Under the pieces are notes generated by a model. It was not told the DNA's origin. It saw only the letters and a program-made list of their open reading frames with translations, and did not search any database. From NCBI RefSeq assembly GCF_009912395.1, contig NZ_WNDO01000035.1, forward strand, positions 1 through 53,909: 53,909 nt of DNA, given 5' to 3'. A program made the translations under genes and the position numbers. Positions 44,489 through 53,620 of the stretch are shown piece by piece. The first letter of the stretch is position 1. Each line of letters begins with the position of its first letter. This DNA is from Luteibacter sp. Lineage in GTDB: Bacteria > Pseudomonadota > Gammaproteobacteria > Xanthomonadales > Rhodanobacteraceae.

Positions 44489-45424
44489 TTATTCGGCGAC
44501 GCCCAGAGCCCGGGCGATCATCGCGCCGAAGCGATCCTGGTCCACGTCCAGCACGATGCGCGCGTTGGGCGTGCCGCCCAGGCGCTGCTGCCAGTCGACC
44601 ACGGTGGCGCCCCGGGTCAGGCGGCCGTCGAGTTCGATGGCCACGTGACGGGTCTCGGCACGGGTGACGATGTCAGGATCCAGTGCCACGGCCATGGCCA
44701 GCGCGTCGGCGGCGATGAAGCCCGTGCGTTCGTGCTCGGCGTTGAAGCGCTGCGCGGTTGCGAAGATCTTCCCGAAGAACGCGGCACGCTTGTCGCCTGT
44801 CTTCAGCCAGTGATCGTACGTGGCATCGGGGAAGGCGTGGCGGACCGTGGCTTCCCAATCCACGAGATCGAACATCGGGAAGGCCTCGAACACGACCTTG
44901 GCGGCCTCGGGATCAAAACCGATGTTGAATTCGGCCGGGATCTTGCCCGTGTTGCCGTGACCGGTGACGGCGCCGCCCATGATCACCAGGCGCTTCACGC
45001 GCTCCGGCAGCGCCGGATCGAGGCGTACTGCCAGGGCGAGGTTGGTGAGGGGGCCGAGGGCCACCAGGGTCAGCTCACCCGGACGCTCCTGGGTCAGGCG
45101 GATGAGCGCCAGCGCGGCATGCTCGGCCTGCGCCGGGTGCTTCGGCTCCGGAAAACCGACATCGCCGAAACCGTCCTCGCCGTGCACGAAGGCCGCATCC
45201 TCTTCCGGGGCGCGTACCCGCGGCGACGGGCACCCGGCAAACACGGGCGTCGTCGCGTCGATCAGGTCGACCAGAGTGCGGGCGTTGCGAACGGTATGAC
45301 CCAAGCCGACGTTGCCGGCCGCGACAGTGAGGGCGGCCACGTCCGTATGCGCGTGGGCCATGAGGATGGCGAGGGCGTCGTCCACGCCCGGGTCGGTGTC
45401 GATCAACAGCGGCAGTCGGTTCAT
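44489..45424 (-). CDS. Inosine/uridine-preferring nucleoside hydrolase
   Basis: The 311-residue enzyme has the calcium-binding signature LLIDTDPGVDDALAI at its start. VALGPLTNLALAVRLDP, VIMGGAVTGHGN and EFNIGFDPEAA follow. It cleaves the N-glycosidic bond of nucleosides for salvage. Substrate range cannot be assigned. It lies downstream of glnE on the same strand, with a 48-bp gap. Confidence 0.93.
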   Translation of the reverse strand: MNRLPLLIDTDPGVDDALAILMAHAHTDVAALTVAAGNVGLGHTVRNARTLVDLIDATTPVFAGCPSPRVRAPEEDAAFVHGEDGFGDVGFPEPKHPAQAEHAALALIRLTQERPGELTLVALGPLTNLALAVRLDPALPERVKRLVIMGGAVTGHGNTGKIPAEFNIGFDPEAAKVVFEAFPMFDLVDWEATVRHAFPDATYDHWLKTGDKRAAFFGKIFATAQRFNAEHERTGFIAADALAMAVALDPDIVTRAETRHVAIELDGRLTRGATVVDWQQRLGGTPNARIVLDVDQDRFGAMIARALGVAE

Positions 45425-45472
45425 CGCGCTTTGTCTCTGTACGGCCGGACAGCATACCGCCGCCCGCGCCGT

Positions 45473-48361
45473 TCAGACAGCCTGCCGCGCCTCGCCACCC
45501 GCCCCCTCGAAATCGAAACCCAGCTCGACGGCCACCCGGCTGACGCCCTGGCAAAGGGCATCCAGTGCGGGCGTGCGCGCCGCCACGCGTGAGCGCAGGT
45601 CCAGCGTGCAGGCCAGCCCCATCTGCAGGAGGTCTGCATGGGCCACATGCAAGGTATCCGCCTGCAGCCCCGTCAGCAGGCCCACGTCGCGCAGCACGTC
45701 GATCAGCGCGCTGCTCGCCGTGGTGTCGAGGATGGTGGGATGCGTGGACGCATGCGCGAGCACCATGCCCTGCAGGATGAACTCGATATCGATCAGGCCG
45801 CCCCTGCCCTGCTTGAGATCGAACTGCACCGCGTCCGAGCGATCGCGCTCGGCGCGCCAGCGCGTGCGCATGGCGCCCACTTCGCTGCGCACGCGCGCAC
45901 CGTCGCGCGGCACGGCGAGGATATCGCGACGGATATGCGCGAGCGTGCCCCCCAAGCGCTCGTCACCGGCGACGTGGCGTGCGCGCTGCAGCGCCTGGTG
46001 CTCCCACGTCCACGCACGGTCGCGTTGGTAGGCCTCAAAAGCATCCACGCTCGCCACGAGCAGGCCTTTCGAGCCATCCGGACGCAGACGCGTATCCACC
46101 TCATAAAGCCTGCCCGCATGGGTCTGCGCATCCAGCCAGTGCATCACGCGTTGCGCGAGCCGCTGGTACCAGCGCGTGCCGTCCACGGGGCGCGGACCGT
46201 CGCTGGTGAGGTTGGCGCGCTTGCCGTCGTAGACGAAGACCAGGTCCAGATCCGAGGCGAAGCCGAGTTCCTCGCCGCCGAGGCTGCCGTAACCCAGCAC
46301 GGCAAAACCGCTGCCTTCGCCAGGCAAGCGTCCGTGCTGCGCCGTCAGTTCGCGGGTCGCCAGGGTGAGCACCGCACCGACCACGGCCTCGGCGAGGCCG
46401 GCGAGGCGGCGTGCGGTCGCCGTGGCATCGGCACGCGCATCATTGAAGGCAAGACCCAGGCGGAACGCGATGCTCGAGCGAAATTCATTGATGCGCTCCA
46501 ATTCCCGCTCAGGATCGCGCTCATCGAGCGCGCCGAGCGTGCGCGCGATCTCCGCGGCGATGTCGACGCGCTTGAGCGGCAACTGATCGATGCGCGGGTC
46601 GAGCACATCGTCCAGCAACAGGGGCTGAGCGATCACCCGCTCGGCGAGAAACGCGCTGTCGGCGAACACGCTGGCGACGCGGCGCCGCGCGTTCGGCTGT
46701 TCGTCGAGCAAGGCCAGGTAAGACGAACGACGAGCGACCGCCTGCATGAGACGGATCAGTCGCAACAGGCTGGGCGACGGCGACGCGCAGGCACGCGCGG
46801 CGCCGATCAGCTGCGGCATCAGGCGCTCCAGCCGCTCCGAGGAACGCGCGGACATCGAACGCACCGACGCGGCGTTGGGTAGCTTGGTCAGTTCCTCCGC
46901 GACACCGGTACCCGGCACGAACCCCGACGCCTCCATCGTGGCGGCGTCCAGCGAGCCGTCGCGCGCCTTCGTCCAAAGGTCCACGTCCGCGGCCGGTGGT
47001 GTCGCCGTACCACCCGCCTGTGGCACCAGCACGGCGGCGAACTCGGAAGAGACCGCCTCGCGATGCGCGGCGAGTTCGCGTTCGAGGTCGTGCCAGGAGG
47101 CGTAGTCGAGGCCGAGCGCCAAGCGCTCGCGAGTGAGGTCATCGTCGGGAATATCGTGCGTCTGCGCGTCGCGCAGCATCTGCACGCGGTTCTCCAGCCG
47201 GCGCAGGAACACGTACGCCGACCGCAACAGCTTCGCCCTTGCGGCGGGAATGTAGCCACGCGCCTCGCAGGCCTTCAGCGCCGGCAGCAGGCCACGCACG
47301 CGCAACGCGGGATCGCGGCCGCCGCGAATCATCTGGGTAAGCTGCACCACGAATTCGATTTCGCGAATACCGCCCGGACCGAGCTTCAGGTTGCCGGCCA
47401 GATCCTTGCGCGCGACTTCGGCATCGATCAGCGCCTTCATCTCGCGCAGGCCGGCGAACGCGGTGTAGTCGAGGTAACGGCGATACACGAATGGCCGGAG
47501 CATGTCCTGCAATTCACGACCCGCCGTGCGATCGCCCGCCACCGGGCGCGCCTTGATCCACGCGTAGCGCTCCCAGTCGCGACCTTCGCGCTGGTAGTAC
47601 TGCTCCATCGCCACGAACGGCAGCGCCAGGCGCCCGGCATTGCCGAACGGTCGCAGGCGCAAATCGACACGCGCGCAGATACCGTCGACGGTCGGTTCCG
47701 CCAGCAGGCGCACCAGTTGACGACCCTCGCGGATGAAGTACTCGCCGTTGTCGAGCGGTCGCGTGCCGTCTGTCTCGCCGCCGGAAGCGTAGGCCAGCAC
47801 GAGGTCGATATCAGAGGAGAAATTGAGTTCGTTGCCACCCAGCTTGCCGAAGCCGACGACGACCATTCGCTGCTCGACACCCGCAGGGTCGCGCGGCCGG
47901 CCGTAACGCGCATGCATCGCCGTTTCCGACCAGCGCAACGCGGAGCCGAGCAAGGTCTCGTAGAGCGTGCTCGTGGAGGACAGCGTCTCGTCGATGTCGT
48001 CCAGCCCGTTGACGTCGCGGAACACGATGCGCACCGCTTCCGCGTGGCGAAAGCGGCGCAGCGTCGACATACAGGCTGTTTCGTCGGCCGACAATTCCAG
48101 CGATGCGCCACGCGCGGCCGCGTCGGCGCTGGCCCGCAGGCGCTCGAGACCGGCCGGCGCCAGGAGATCCGGCTGCCGACGGAATACCTCGAAGGCGAAA
48201 TCCGACGCCAGCAGGGTGCGACGGATGCGTTCGGCCACCCCCGCGTCGTCGTAAAGCGGAATCCGGGCCGCGCGGCACGCCGCCATCACGTCGGCGTAAC
48301 GCTGGTCGATGAGCGCGCGAAGCTCCGGGCTCTCGCGCGAGGGCGGGGTGGGGGCATTCAT
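45473..48361 (-). CDS. glnE: Glutamine synthetase adenylyltransferase/adenylyl-removing enzyme
   Basis: The 962-residue enzyme has two nucleotidyltransferase domains, each followed by helical regions. The N-terminal one (deadenylylating) shows GFGKLGGNELNFSSDIDLVLAY. The C-terminal one (adenylylating) shows GYGSLGGEELGFASDLDLVFVY and later GRGGLIDIEFILQG. It adjusts glutamine synthetase activity to nitrogen status together with PII. The ATG at 48361 gives a normal length of about 950 residues. Longer in-frame starts up to 48550 overlap the divergent gene region. No strong ribosome-binding site is seen, so the start is uncertain. Confidence 0.93.
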   Translation of the reverse strand: MNAPTPPSRESPELRALIDQRYADVMAACRAARIPLYDDAGVAERIRRTLLASDFAFEVFRRQPDLLAPAGLERLRASADAAARGASLELSADETACMSTLRRFRHAEAVRIVFRDVNGLDDIDETLSSTSTLYETLLGSALRWSETAMHARYGRPRDPAGVEQRMVVVGFGKLGGNELNFSSDIDLVLAYASGGETDGTRPLDNGEYFIREGRQLVRLLAEPTVDGICARVDLRLRPFGNAGRLALPFVAMEQYYQREGRDWERYAWIKARPVAGDRTAGRELQDMLRPFVYRRYLDYTAFAGLREMKALIDAEVARKDLAGNLKLGPGGIREIEFVVQLTQMIRGGRDPALRVRGLLPALKACEARGYIPAARAKLLRSAYVFLRRLENRVQMLRDAQTHDIPDDDLTRERLALGLDYASWHDLERELAAHREAVSSEFAAVLVPQAGGTATPPAADVDLWTKARDGSLDAATMEASGFVPGTGVAEELTKLPNAASVRSMSARSSERLERLMPQLIGAARACASPSPSLLRLIRLMQAVARRSSYLALLDEQPNARRRVASVFADSAFLAERVIAQPLLLDDVLDPRIDQLPLKRVDIAAEIARTLGALDERDPERELERINEFRSSIAFRLGLAFNDARADATATARRLAGLAEAVVGAVLTLATRELTAQHGRLPGEGSGFAVLGYGSLGGEELGFASDLDLVFVYDGKRANLTSDGPRPVDGTRWYQRLAQRVMHWLDAQTHAGRLYEVDTRLRPDGSKGLLVASVDAFEAYQRDRAWTWEHQALQRARHVAGDERLGGTLAHIRRDILAVPRDGARVRSEVGAMRTRWRAERDRSDAVQFDLKQGRGGLIDIEFILQGMVLAHASTHPTILDTTASSALIDVLRDVGLLTGLQADTLHVAHADLLQMGLACTLDLRSRVAARTPALDALCQGVSRVAVELGFDFEGAGGEARQAV

Positions 48362-48538
48362 AAGAGGGGCATTGTGCAGCAAGCCGGGCGATTCGCCACA
48401 GGCCTCTCGTACCAAGGATCTCGACGCCATTGGCAGGAAATCCTTACGCCAGGGCAGGAATTTGCCTGACAACCGGTTCATGTCCATTGCGTTACAGTCC
48501 CTACCCCCTCGCTGACAGGGGCGTGACAAGAGGGCGAT

Positions 48539-50431
48539 ATGGCTTTCCAATCAACACATTGGCGAACCCTTGCTTCCCACGTGGCACTTCCGGTGCTGCT
48601 GGCCGTGGCGTTCGTCCTGTATACGGGCTTCCTCGACGGCAACCCGGGCGTCGCCAGCGAGCGGTGGGCCGACCGTCCGGGCCACATGCTGGTCAATGCC
48701 ATCCCCGGCCTGCTGCTCGCCTCACTCCTGCTGGTGCTGACACGGCGCGCATGGCTGTCGTTCGGCCTGGCCTTCATGGCCCAGGGCGCCGTGCTCGCCG
48801 TCAGCGCCATCAAGATGAAGAACCTGGGCTCGCCGTTGCTGCCTGCGGATTTTCGCATGGTCGGTCAGCTGAAGAACGGCGGCTTCCACCTGCTCGGCGG
48901 CTATCTGCCTGCCGATCCGCGGCCCTACCTCGCCATCCTGGCCGTCATCGCGCTGATCGCCCTCGTCGCACGCTACGAGCCACCGCTGTTCGCACGCCGT
49001 ACGCGCGGCCGCCGTCTCGTGACCGGCGTAACCCTGTTCGCCCTCATAGCCACCCTCATGGCCGGCGTACCGGGCTGGGCCAAGGTGTACAACAAGCAGC
49101 GTCTGGGCATGCAGCCCTGGTCCGCCGCCGCCAACGCCACCTACAACGGCGTGGTCACCACCATCATGCAGTTTCGCCTGCAGGATGCCGGCAAGAAGCA
49201 GAAAGCCAATCCGGACGAGGCGGCGCAATTCATCGCCAGCACGGATGCCCCGCTACGCGAGCACATGGCCGCCGCCGCGACCAACCGCCGGCAGACACCC
49301 GACATCGTGGTGATCCAGAGCGAATCGTTCTTCGATCCTTCGGTGATCCGCGGCATGGAAGGCGAGACCTACGCGCCCAACCTGCACCGGCTTGCGGCGC
49401 ATGCCAGCTCCGGGCAGCTGCACGTGCCGACCTTCGGCGGCGGTACCATCCGCACCGAATTCGAGGTGCTGACAGGCCTTTCGCTGCGCTACTTCCCCAG
49501 CATGCAGTTCCCGTATCTCCAGATGCATACGGGTGTCATGCCCGGGATGGTGCGTACGCTTCGCTCGCATGGCTACGAGACCATCGCCGTGCATGGCAAC
49601 GATGCCGGCTTCTGGAACCACACTGCCGCCTTCAAGGCGCTGGGCTTCGATCGCTTCGTCTCGCAGCCGAACTTCCCGAAGGACGCGCCGAAGAACGGCG
49701 AATACATGGCCGACAGTGCCATGACCGACGAAATCATGAGCCAGCTGAAGGACGACGGTCCGCCGCGCTTCGTCTTTGCGATCAGCATGGAAGCCCATGG
49801 CCCCTACGACAAGTCGCCCAATATCGATACCGACGAGCGCGACGCCATTGTCGTGCCGGACGAGCTCAGCGACAACGCGAAGCTCCAGTTGCGCAACTAC
49901 ATCTATCACATGCGTCATGCCGACGAGGAGCTTGGCCGCCTCGCGGATCTGCTGAAGAAGCGCGAGCGTCCAACGTTGCTTCTGTTCTACGGGGATCACC
50001 TCCCCGCGCTCGTCGAGACCTATGACAAGGCCGGCTTCACCAATGGCGCGAACATGCTGACGCAGACCGTGCCGTACATCCTCATCGATGCACACGGCGA
50101 CGGCCCGGCTTCGCAGAACGGCGACCTCGCCGCGTGGATGCTGCCTGGCCGCCTGCTCGAACGCGCGGGCATCCATGACGATCCGTACTTCGCCCTTACA
50201 CAGGTGGTCGGACCGCAGCTCGCGGCGCTGACGCATGCGCCGGACGCACCCGGCCCTACCGAAGATGCGTCGATGAAGTACACCGACACGTCGATGGCCA
50301 ACGTCGCGTTGCTGCGCATGAAGCGCAAGCTCGATCCCTTCGTCGCGCAGTACACCGTGCCGGATATGTCTACGATCGCGCGTCAAACAGGCAAGACCGA
50401 AGAAGAAGCCGCCGCGGGCGCCCATCAGTAA
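48539..50431 (+). CDS. LTA synthase/sulfatase-family phosphoglycerol transferase-like membrane protein
   Basis: The 630-residue protein has five N-terminal membrane helices (to about residue 185; LPVLLAVAFVLYTGF, AIPGLLLASLLLVLT). An alkaline-phosphatase-fold domain follows with the metal/nucleophile pattern VVIQSESFFDPS, GGGTIRTEFEVLTG (nucleophile Thr about 303), AVHGNDAGFWN and LFYGDHLPAL. This matches the LtaS/OpgB family. In gram-negatives such enzymes transfer phosphoglycerol to periplasmic glucans or other envelope glycans. The exact acceptor is unknown. It is divergent from glnE. Confidence 0.87.
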   Translation: MAFQSTHWRTLASHVALPVLLAVAFVLYTGFLDGNPGVASERWADRPGHMLVNAIPGLLLASLLLVLTRRAWLSFGLAFMAQGAVLAVSAIKMKNLGSPLLPADFRMVGQLKNGGFHLLGGYLPADPRPYLAILAVIALIALVARYEPPLFARRTRGRRLVTGVTLFALIATLMAGVPGWAKVYNKQRLGMQPWSAAANATYNGVVTTIMQFRLQDAGKKQKANPDEAAQFIASTDAPLREHMAAAATNRRQTPDIVVIQSESFFDPSVIRGMEGETYAPNLHRLAAHASSGQLHVPTFGGGTIRTEFEVLTGLSLRYFPSMQFPYLQMHTGVMPGMVRTLRSHGYETIAVHGNDAGFWNHTAAFKALGFDRFVSQPNFPKDAPKNGEYMADSAMTDEIMSQLKDDGPPRFVFAISMEAHGPYDKSPNIDTDERDAIVVPDELSDNAKLQLRNYIYHMRHADEELGRLADLLKKRERPTLLLFYGDHLPALVETYDKAGFTNGANMLTQTVPYILIDAHGDGPASQNGDLAAWMLPGRLLERAGIHDDPYFALTQVVGPQLAALTHAPDAPGPTEDASMKYTDTSMANVALLRMKRKLDPFVAQYTVPDMSTIARQTGKTEEEAAAGAHQ

Positions 50432-50588
50432 GACGCGAACGCCACGCAGGTCACAGTTCGGCCATCCACTCATCGCTAGCCTCAAGCCTCCACGTCGCCC
50501 CCGGCGTGGAGGAACAGGGGTGCGTGTTCGCCGGGTCCGGCGGCACGCCAGGGACGCTCTTCCCACATAGAAGGCAGGAGTCCTACGC

Positions 50589-51590
50589 ATGAAGATGTTC
50601 GCTTCACTCGGAAGGGTCGTGGCGCGTGCGGGTGTCGTCGCGGCCGTGTTCTCCCTTTCCCTCGCGGCCTACGCCGCCGATTCGCAAGAACTTGCACAAC
50701 CCTTGCAGCTCACGCGCGTCGCCAGTCTTCCCGACTCGGCGAAGCCCGCCGGCATCCCCGACGATTACGTCGTCACCCCCAACGGCTATTTCGCACCGGA
50801 CTGCGTGGCGACAGTGCACGAAGGCGAACAGTTGCAGGCCAACGACCTCATCCGTCGCGCATCGGGCGTCACCGAGAAGGTCGCCACTTGCGGCAAGGCC
50901 AACTTCACACTCGAAGGCCAGCGTATCGAAGCCGATGGCCGACGCGCGCTGCAGCGCACACCCCCGCCCGTGCAGAGTGGCTGGGTGCAGGCTGCCAACT
51001 ACGCCAGCAACACGCCGATCGGTCGCATCGTCGCGACCTGGACCGTACCGACGGCACCCGCCAACAAGAGCAACCAGGTGATCTACTTCTTCCCTGGCCT
51101 CGAGCAACTTCCGAACGTGCAGTCGATCCTCCAGCCCGTGCTCGGCTGGAACGGCTACAACGACAAGCTGTGGACGCTCGCGAGCTGGAACTGCTGCGTC
51201 AACGGCACCACGTTCCATAGCGACCCCATCGCCGCCAAAGCCGGCGACGTGGTGGTAGGCGACACCTACTCCACCTGCGCGGCAGGCCAGGCCTGCTCGA
51301 CGTGGAAGATCGATTCGCGCAACACCACCACGGGCAAGACCAGCACGCTGAGCACCAATCCGTACGCCGACCTCACCTGGGTCTTCGGCGGCGTGCTCGA
51401 GGTCTACAGCGTGGCGACCTGCAATCAATACCCAAGCGGCCCGATTACCTTCAGCAATATCCAGGTATACGACCGCAACAACAATCGCGTTTCCAACCCG
51501 CCGTGGCAAGGCAGCGACACCTCGGGCATCAACCCACAGTGCGGTTATGGCCTGAGCACGACAGCGACATCGGCGACGATTTCGTATTGA
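50589..51590 (+). CDS. Secreted beta-rich protein, possibly G1-peptidase-like fold
   Basis: The 333-residue protein has a signal peptide (AGVVAAVFSLSLAAYAA) and a mature domain rich in Thr, Ser, Asn, Trp and Cys. From about residue 145 the order RIVATWTVPTAP, YFFPGLE, ILQPVLGWNG, KAGDVVVGDTYS, NTTTGKTSTL and WVFGGVLEVY resembles the jelly-roll of glutamic (G1) peptidases, with Q and E at plausible places. The match is by eye only, and function is uncertain. A ribosome-binding site (GCAGGAG) precedes the ATG, and a good terminator follows. Confidence 0.6.
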   Translation: MKMFASLGRVVARAGVVAAVFSLSLAAYAADSQELAQPLQLTRVASLPDSAKPAGIPDDYVVTPNGYFAPDCVATVHEGEQLQANDLIRRASGVTEKVATCGKANFTLEGQRIEADGRRALQRTPPPVQSGWVQAANYASNTPIGRIVATWTVPTAPANKSNQVIYFFPGLEQLPNVQSILQPVLGWNGYNDKLWTLASWNCCVNGTTFHSDPIAAKAGDVVVGDTYSTCAAGQACSTWKIDSRNTTTGKTSTLSTNPYADLTWVFGGVLEVYSVATCNQYPSGPITFSNIQVYDRNNNRVSNPPWQGSDTSGINPQCGYGLSTTATSATISY

Positions 51591-51596
51591 TCTACA

Positions 51597-51624
51597 GAGG
51601 GCCTCGTCAACGAGGCCCTCTTTC
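51597..51624 (+). terminator. Factor-independent terminator
   Basis: The stem GAGGGCCTCG/CGAGGCCCTC with loop TCAA is followed by a short TTTC. It starts seven bases after the stop of the secreted protein gene and lies before the convergent lipoprotein gene. Confidence 0.8.
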
Positions 51625-51638
51625 GCGACCTGAAAGGG

Positions 51639-52619
51639 TCAATGAAACGATGCAGGCCCGGCGCCTTTGGGAATCACCCCTGGCGGTCGAATGAAATGCT
51701 TGTCGCCCGGCATCCCCTGATCGTCATCGGCAAAGCTGAAAGGCATCGATGCTTGCGAGGCATGCCATCTCAGGATAGGCATACTACGGCCCGTGGCATC
51801 GAAGTAATCTTTCTGAAGCCCCCGAGCCTCGTTGAGCGCCGTATTTCGATCTTTCGCATCGTCATCGTAGTAAAACGCTTCGATGGGAACCGCATCCGGT
51901 CGATCAAGAGGCCAGCTCCTGAGTACCTGTTCGGAATATCGGTCGGCGGTAGGTTCCAGCGCACCACTTTGTCGCGCGAGCAAACTGGTAAGAAACGATT
52001 TCCAGTCAACGCCGAAGGAACATTGCCCAAACCATCGATCATACGTATCTCGATATTCTCCATGCCGAAGATAGTGTTTCGCAAAAGAGGAAACGCCATC
52101 GATACCCATCTCTGAGCATGGTTGATTGTCATCGACATCGGCACTCTTACCGCATCCCGTTCGACCACGTGGGAATCCAGTCATGCCATCGAACGCAAAC
52201 GAGCAAAACATGACGATTCGGTCGTCGACACCGTGCCCCCAAGGCTTCCATTCGGAAGCTGGTGCAATAATGAAACCTTGCGATCGGTAGCTGGAACGCA
52301 CGCCAATCAGTTTTTGAAGATAGCTGAACGATACGCCGTCATATCGCCCACCCTGATTCGAATTGTTCCAGAAATAGTAATCCGGCGACCAACTGACCGC
52401 GCGGTAAAGCACGCCTGCACAGGCGTAAAGCGGCTTGTCGCCCGGACACTTCTCCCGAGGATCCTTGTAGCGCGCATTGAGTGCTTCGGCCACCGCACGC
52501 CCCCTCGCCGCCTCCGCCACGGATACGCCGCCTGAGGATGGCACCGACACGTATCGGCAACCCGTCATCACGACCAGAAAAATGACGAGGCAAATCCAGA
52601 AAAACTGACGATATTTCAT
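51639..52619 (-). CDS. Lipoprotein of the halovibrin-like (HvnA/HvnC) type
   Basis: The 326-residue protein has a lipoprotein signal (FWICLVIFLVVMTGC, lipidated Cys about 21). The body contains ALNARYKDP, a Cys-rich ACAGVLYRAVSWSP, GVSFSYLQKLIGVRSSY, VMFCSFAFDGMTGF, GCG, FAKHYLRHGEY and GQCSFGVDWKSF. This pattern recalls proteins annotated as halovibrin in Vibrio and Pseudomonas, from memory and unverified. An extra C-terminal part (about 220-326) has PIEAFYYDDDAKDRNTALNEA. A truncated paralogue lies divergently at 52988. AGGGAG precedes the ATG. Confidence 0.65.
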   Translation of the reverse strand: MKYRQFFWICLVIFLVVMTGCRYVSVPSSGGVSVAEAARGRAVAEALNARYKDPREKCPGDKPLYACAGVLYRAVSWSPDYYFWNNSNQGGRYDGVSFSYLQKLIGVRSSYRSQGFIIAPASEWKPWGHGVDDRIVMFCSFAFDGMTGFPRGRTGCGKSADVDDNQPCSEMGIDGVSSFAKHYLRHGEYRDTYDRWFGQCSFGVDWKSFLTSLLARQSGALEPTADRYSEQVLRSWPLDRPDAVPIEAFYYDDDAKDRNTALNEARGLQKDYFDATGRSMPILRWHASQASMPFSFADDDQGMPGDKHFIRPPGVIPKGAGPASFH

Positions 52620-52987
52620 GATTCACTCCCTGATGCGCCGGCTTCGCTATCCCTGATGCGAAACCCCGTTCTCATCGATACAGGACGATGCCACTGCCGG
52701 CAGCAATTCATCCGCACGGCATGCAGACCTCGTTGATACCACGTATCCCATCGAACCGATTCCGCCATCGCGACGTCATTTCGGCCCAATTCAAAGCAAA
52801 TCACTGAACAAACGAAGCATTTTCCGAAGGAACTACTTCAGCGGCGCCACCCTTTAGCTCAAGAAATCAAAAAACCCGTTTACTTCATAAACATAACTTA
52901 TCGAATCCGGAATTCACCTAACGATTTATATTGATTTTCGCAAAGCCGAATCCTCAACATCACTTCACCACGGAAGGAGGAGAGAAC
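52620..52987. promoter_or_regulatory. AT-rich divergent intergenic region
   Basis: This 368-bp gap between the two divergent lipoprotein genes becomes clearly AT-rich from about 52795 to 52975, unlike the rest of the window. It holds stretches such as TTATATTGATTTT and AAATCAAAAAACC. It should carry both promoters. A minus-strand frame ending at 52616 overlaps the lipoprotein start but looks like chance. The composition suggests horizontally acquired, possibly H-NS-type silenced DNA. Confidence 0.5.
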
Positions 52988-53620
52988 ATGATTCGGTCGA
53001 CGCACCTGCTGGCCCTACTTGCTTCGTTCGCATTATTCGCATGCCATCACACTACACAACGAACCCACGATGCGACCAGGAATGGCGAAGAAGTCGCGCA
53101 GGCAATGAACGCCCGGTTCTACGATACGGTTGCCGCCTGCAGCGATAACAAGCCAGCGTACTATTGCAGTGGCGTTTTCGTGAGGACCGGTCCCGAAACC
53201 GATGGCTTCTGGAATCCTCGGCAAGGGAATGATCGCTATGTCGTATCCTTCAGCTACCTGAGGAATGACGTTGGTCTTCGTGCGATTTTTACCGGTCAGG
53301 CGGGCTACTCCCTGAAGCCGGCAAGCGCATGGGGCACCGATGGCCTGCATGAACTCACTGTCCGCTGCGCCTTCGCGTTCAATGCGTTCACCGAGGATCG
53401 TGGACCCTACGGCTGTGGCGCCACGAAAAGCGACCCCATAGAGAGCGGCCCATGCCTCGACCAAGGCATTGTGACCAAGGAAGCTTTCGCGAAGCACTAC
53501 ACCTCGGTAGGCGAGCCGAGCAATCCGGGCGACTTCGCAAAACGCGGTGCCCATCAATGTTCGTTCGGGGTGGATCCGTTTTCTTTTGAACTCAGCATTC
53601 TTGGTCGCATGGAAGGGTGA
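52988..53620 (+). pseudogene. Halovibrin-like lipoprotein, C-terminus removed by IS
   Basis: The 210-residue remnant starts at an ATG with a strong GGAGG site. It has a lipobox (LLASFALFAC) and then the same ordered motifs as the 51639-52619 paralogue: AMNARFYDT, YYCSGVFVRTG, VVSFSYLRNDVGLRAIF, VRCAFAFNAFT, GCG, FAKHYTS and HQCSFGVDPFSF. The paralogue continues for about 100 more residues. Here the frame stops at TGA (53618-53620), which is the outer end of the IS inverted repeat. The conserved cysteine core is retained, so a folded product is still possible. Confidence 0.7.

Noticed and set aside
52616-52804. 62-codon minus-strand frame just upstream of the lipoprotein gene
   Set aside because: No ribosome-binding site and an irregular composition; it occupies the expected promoter region.
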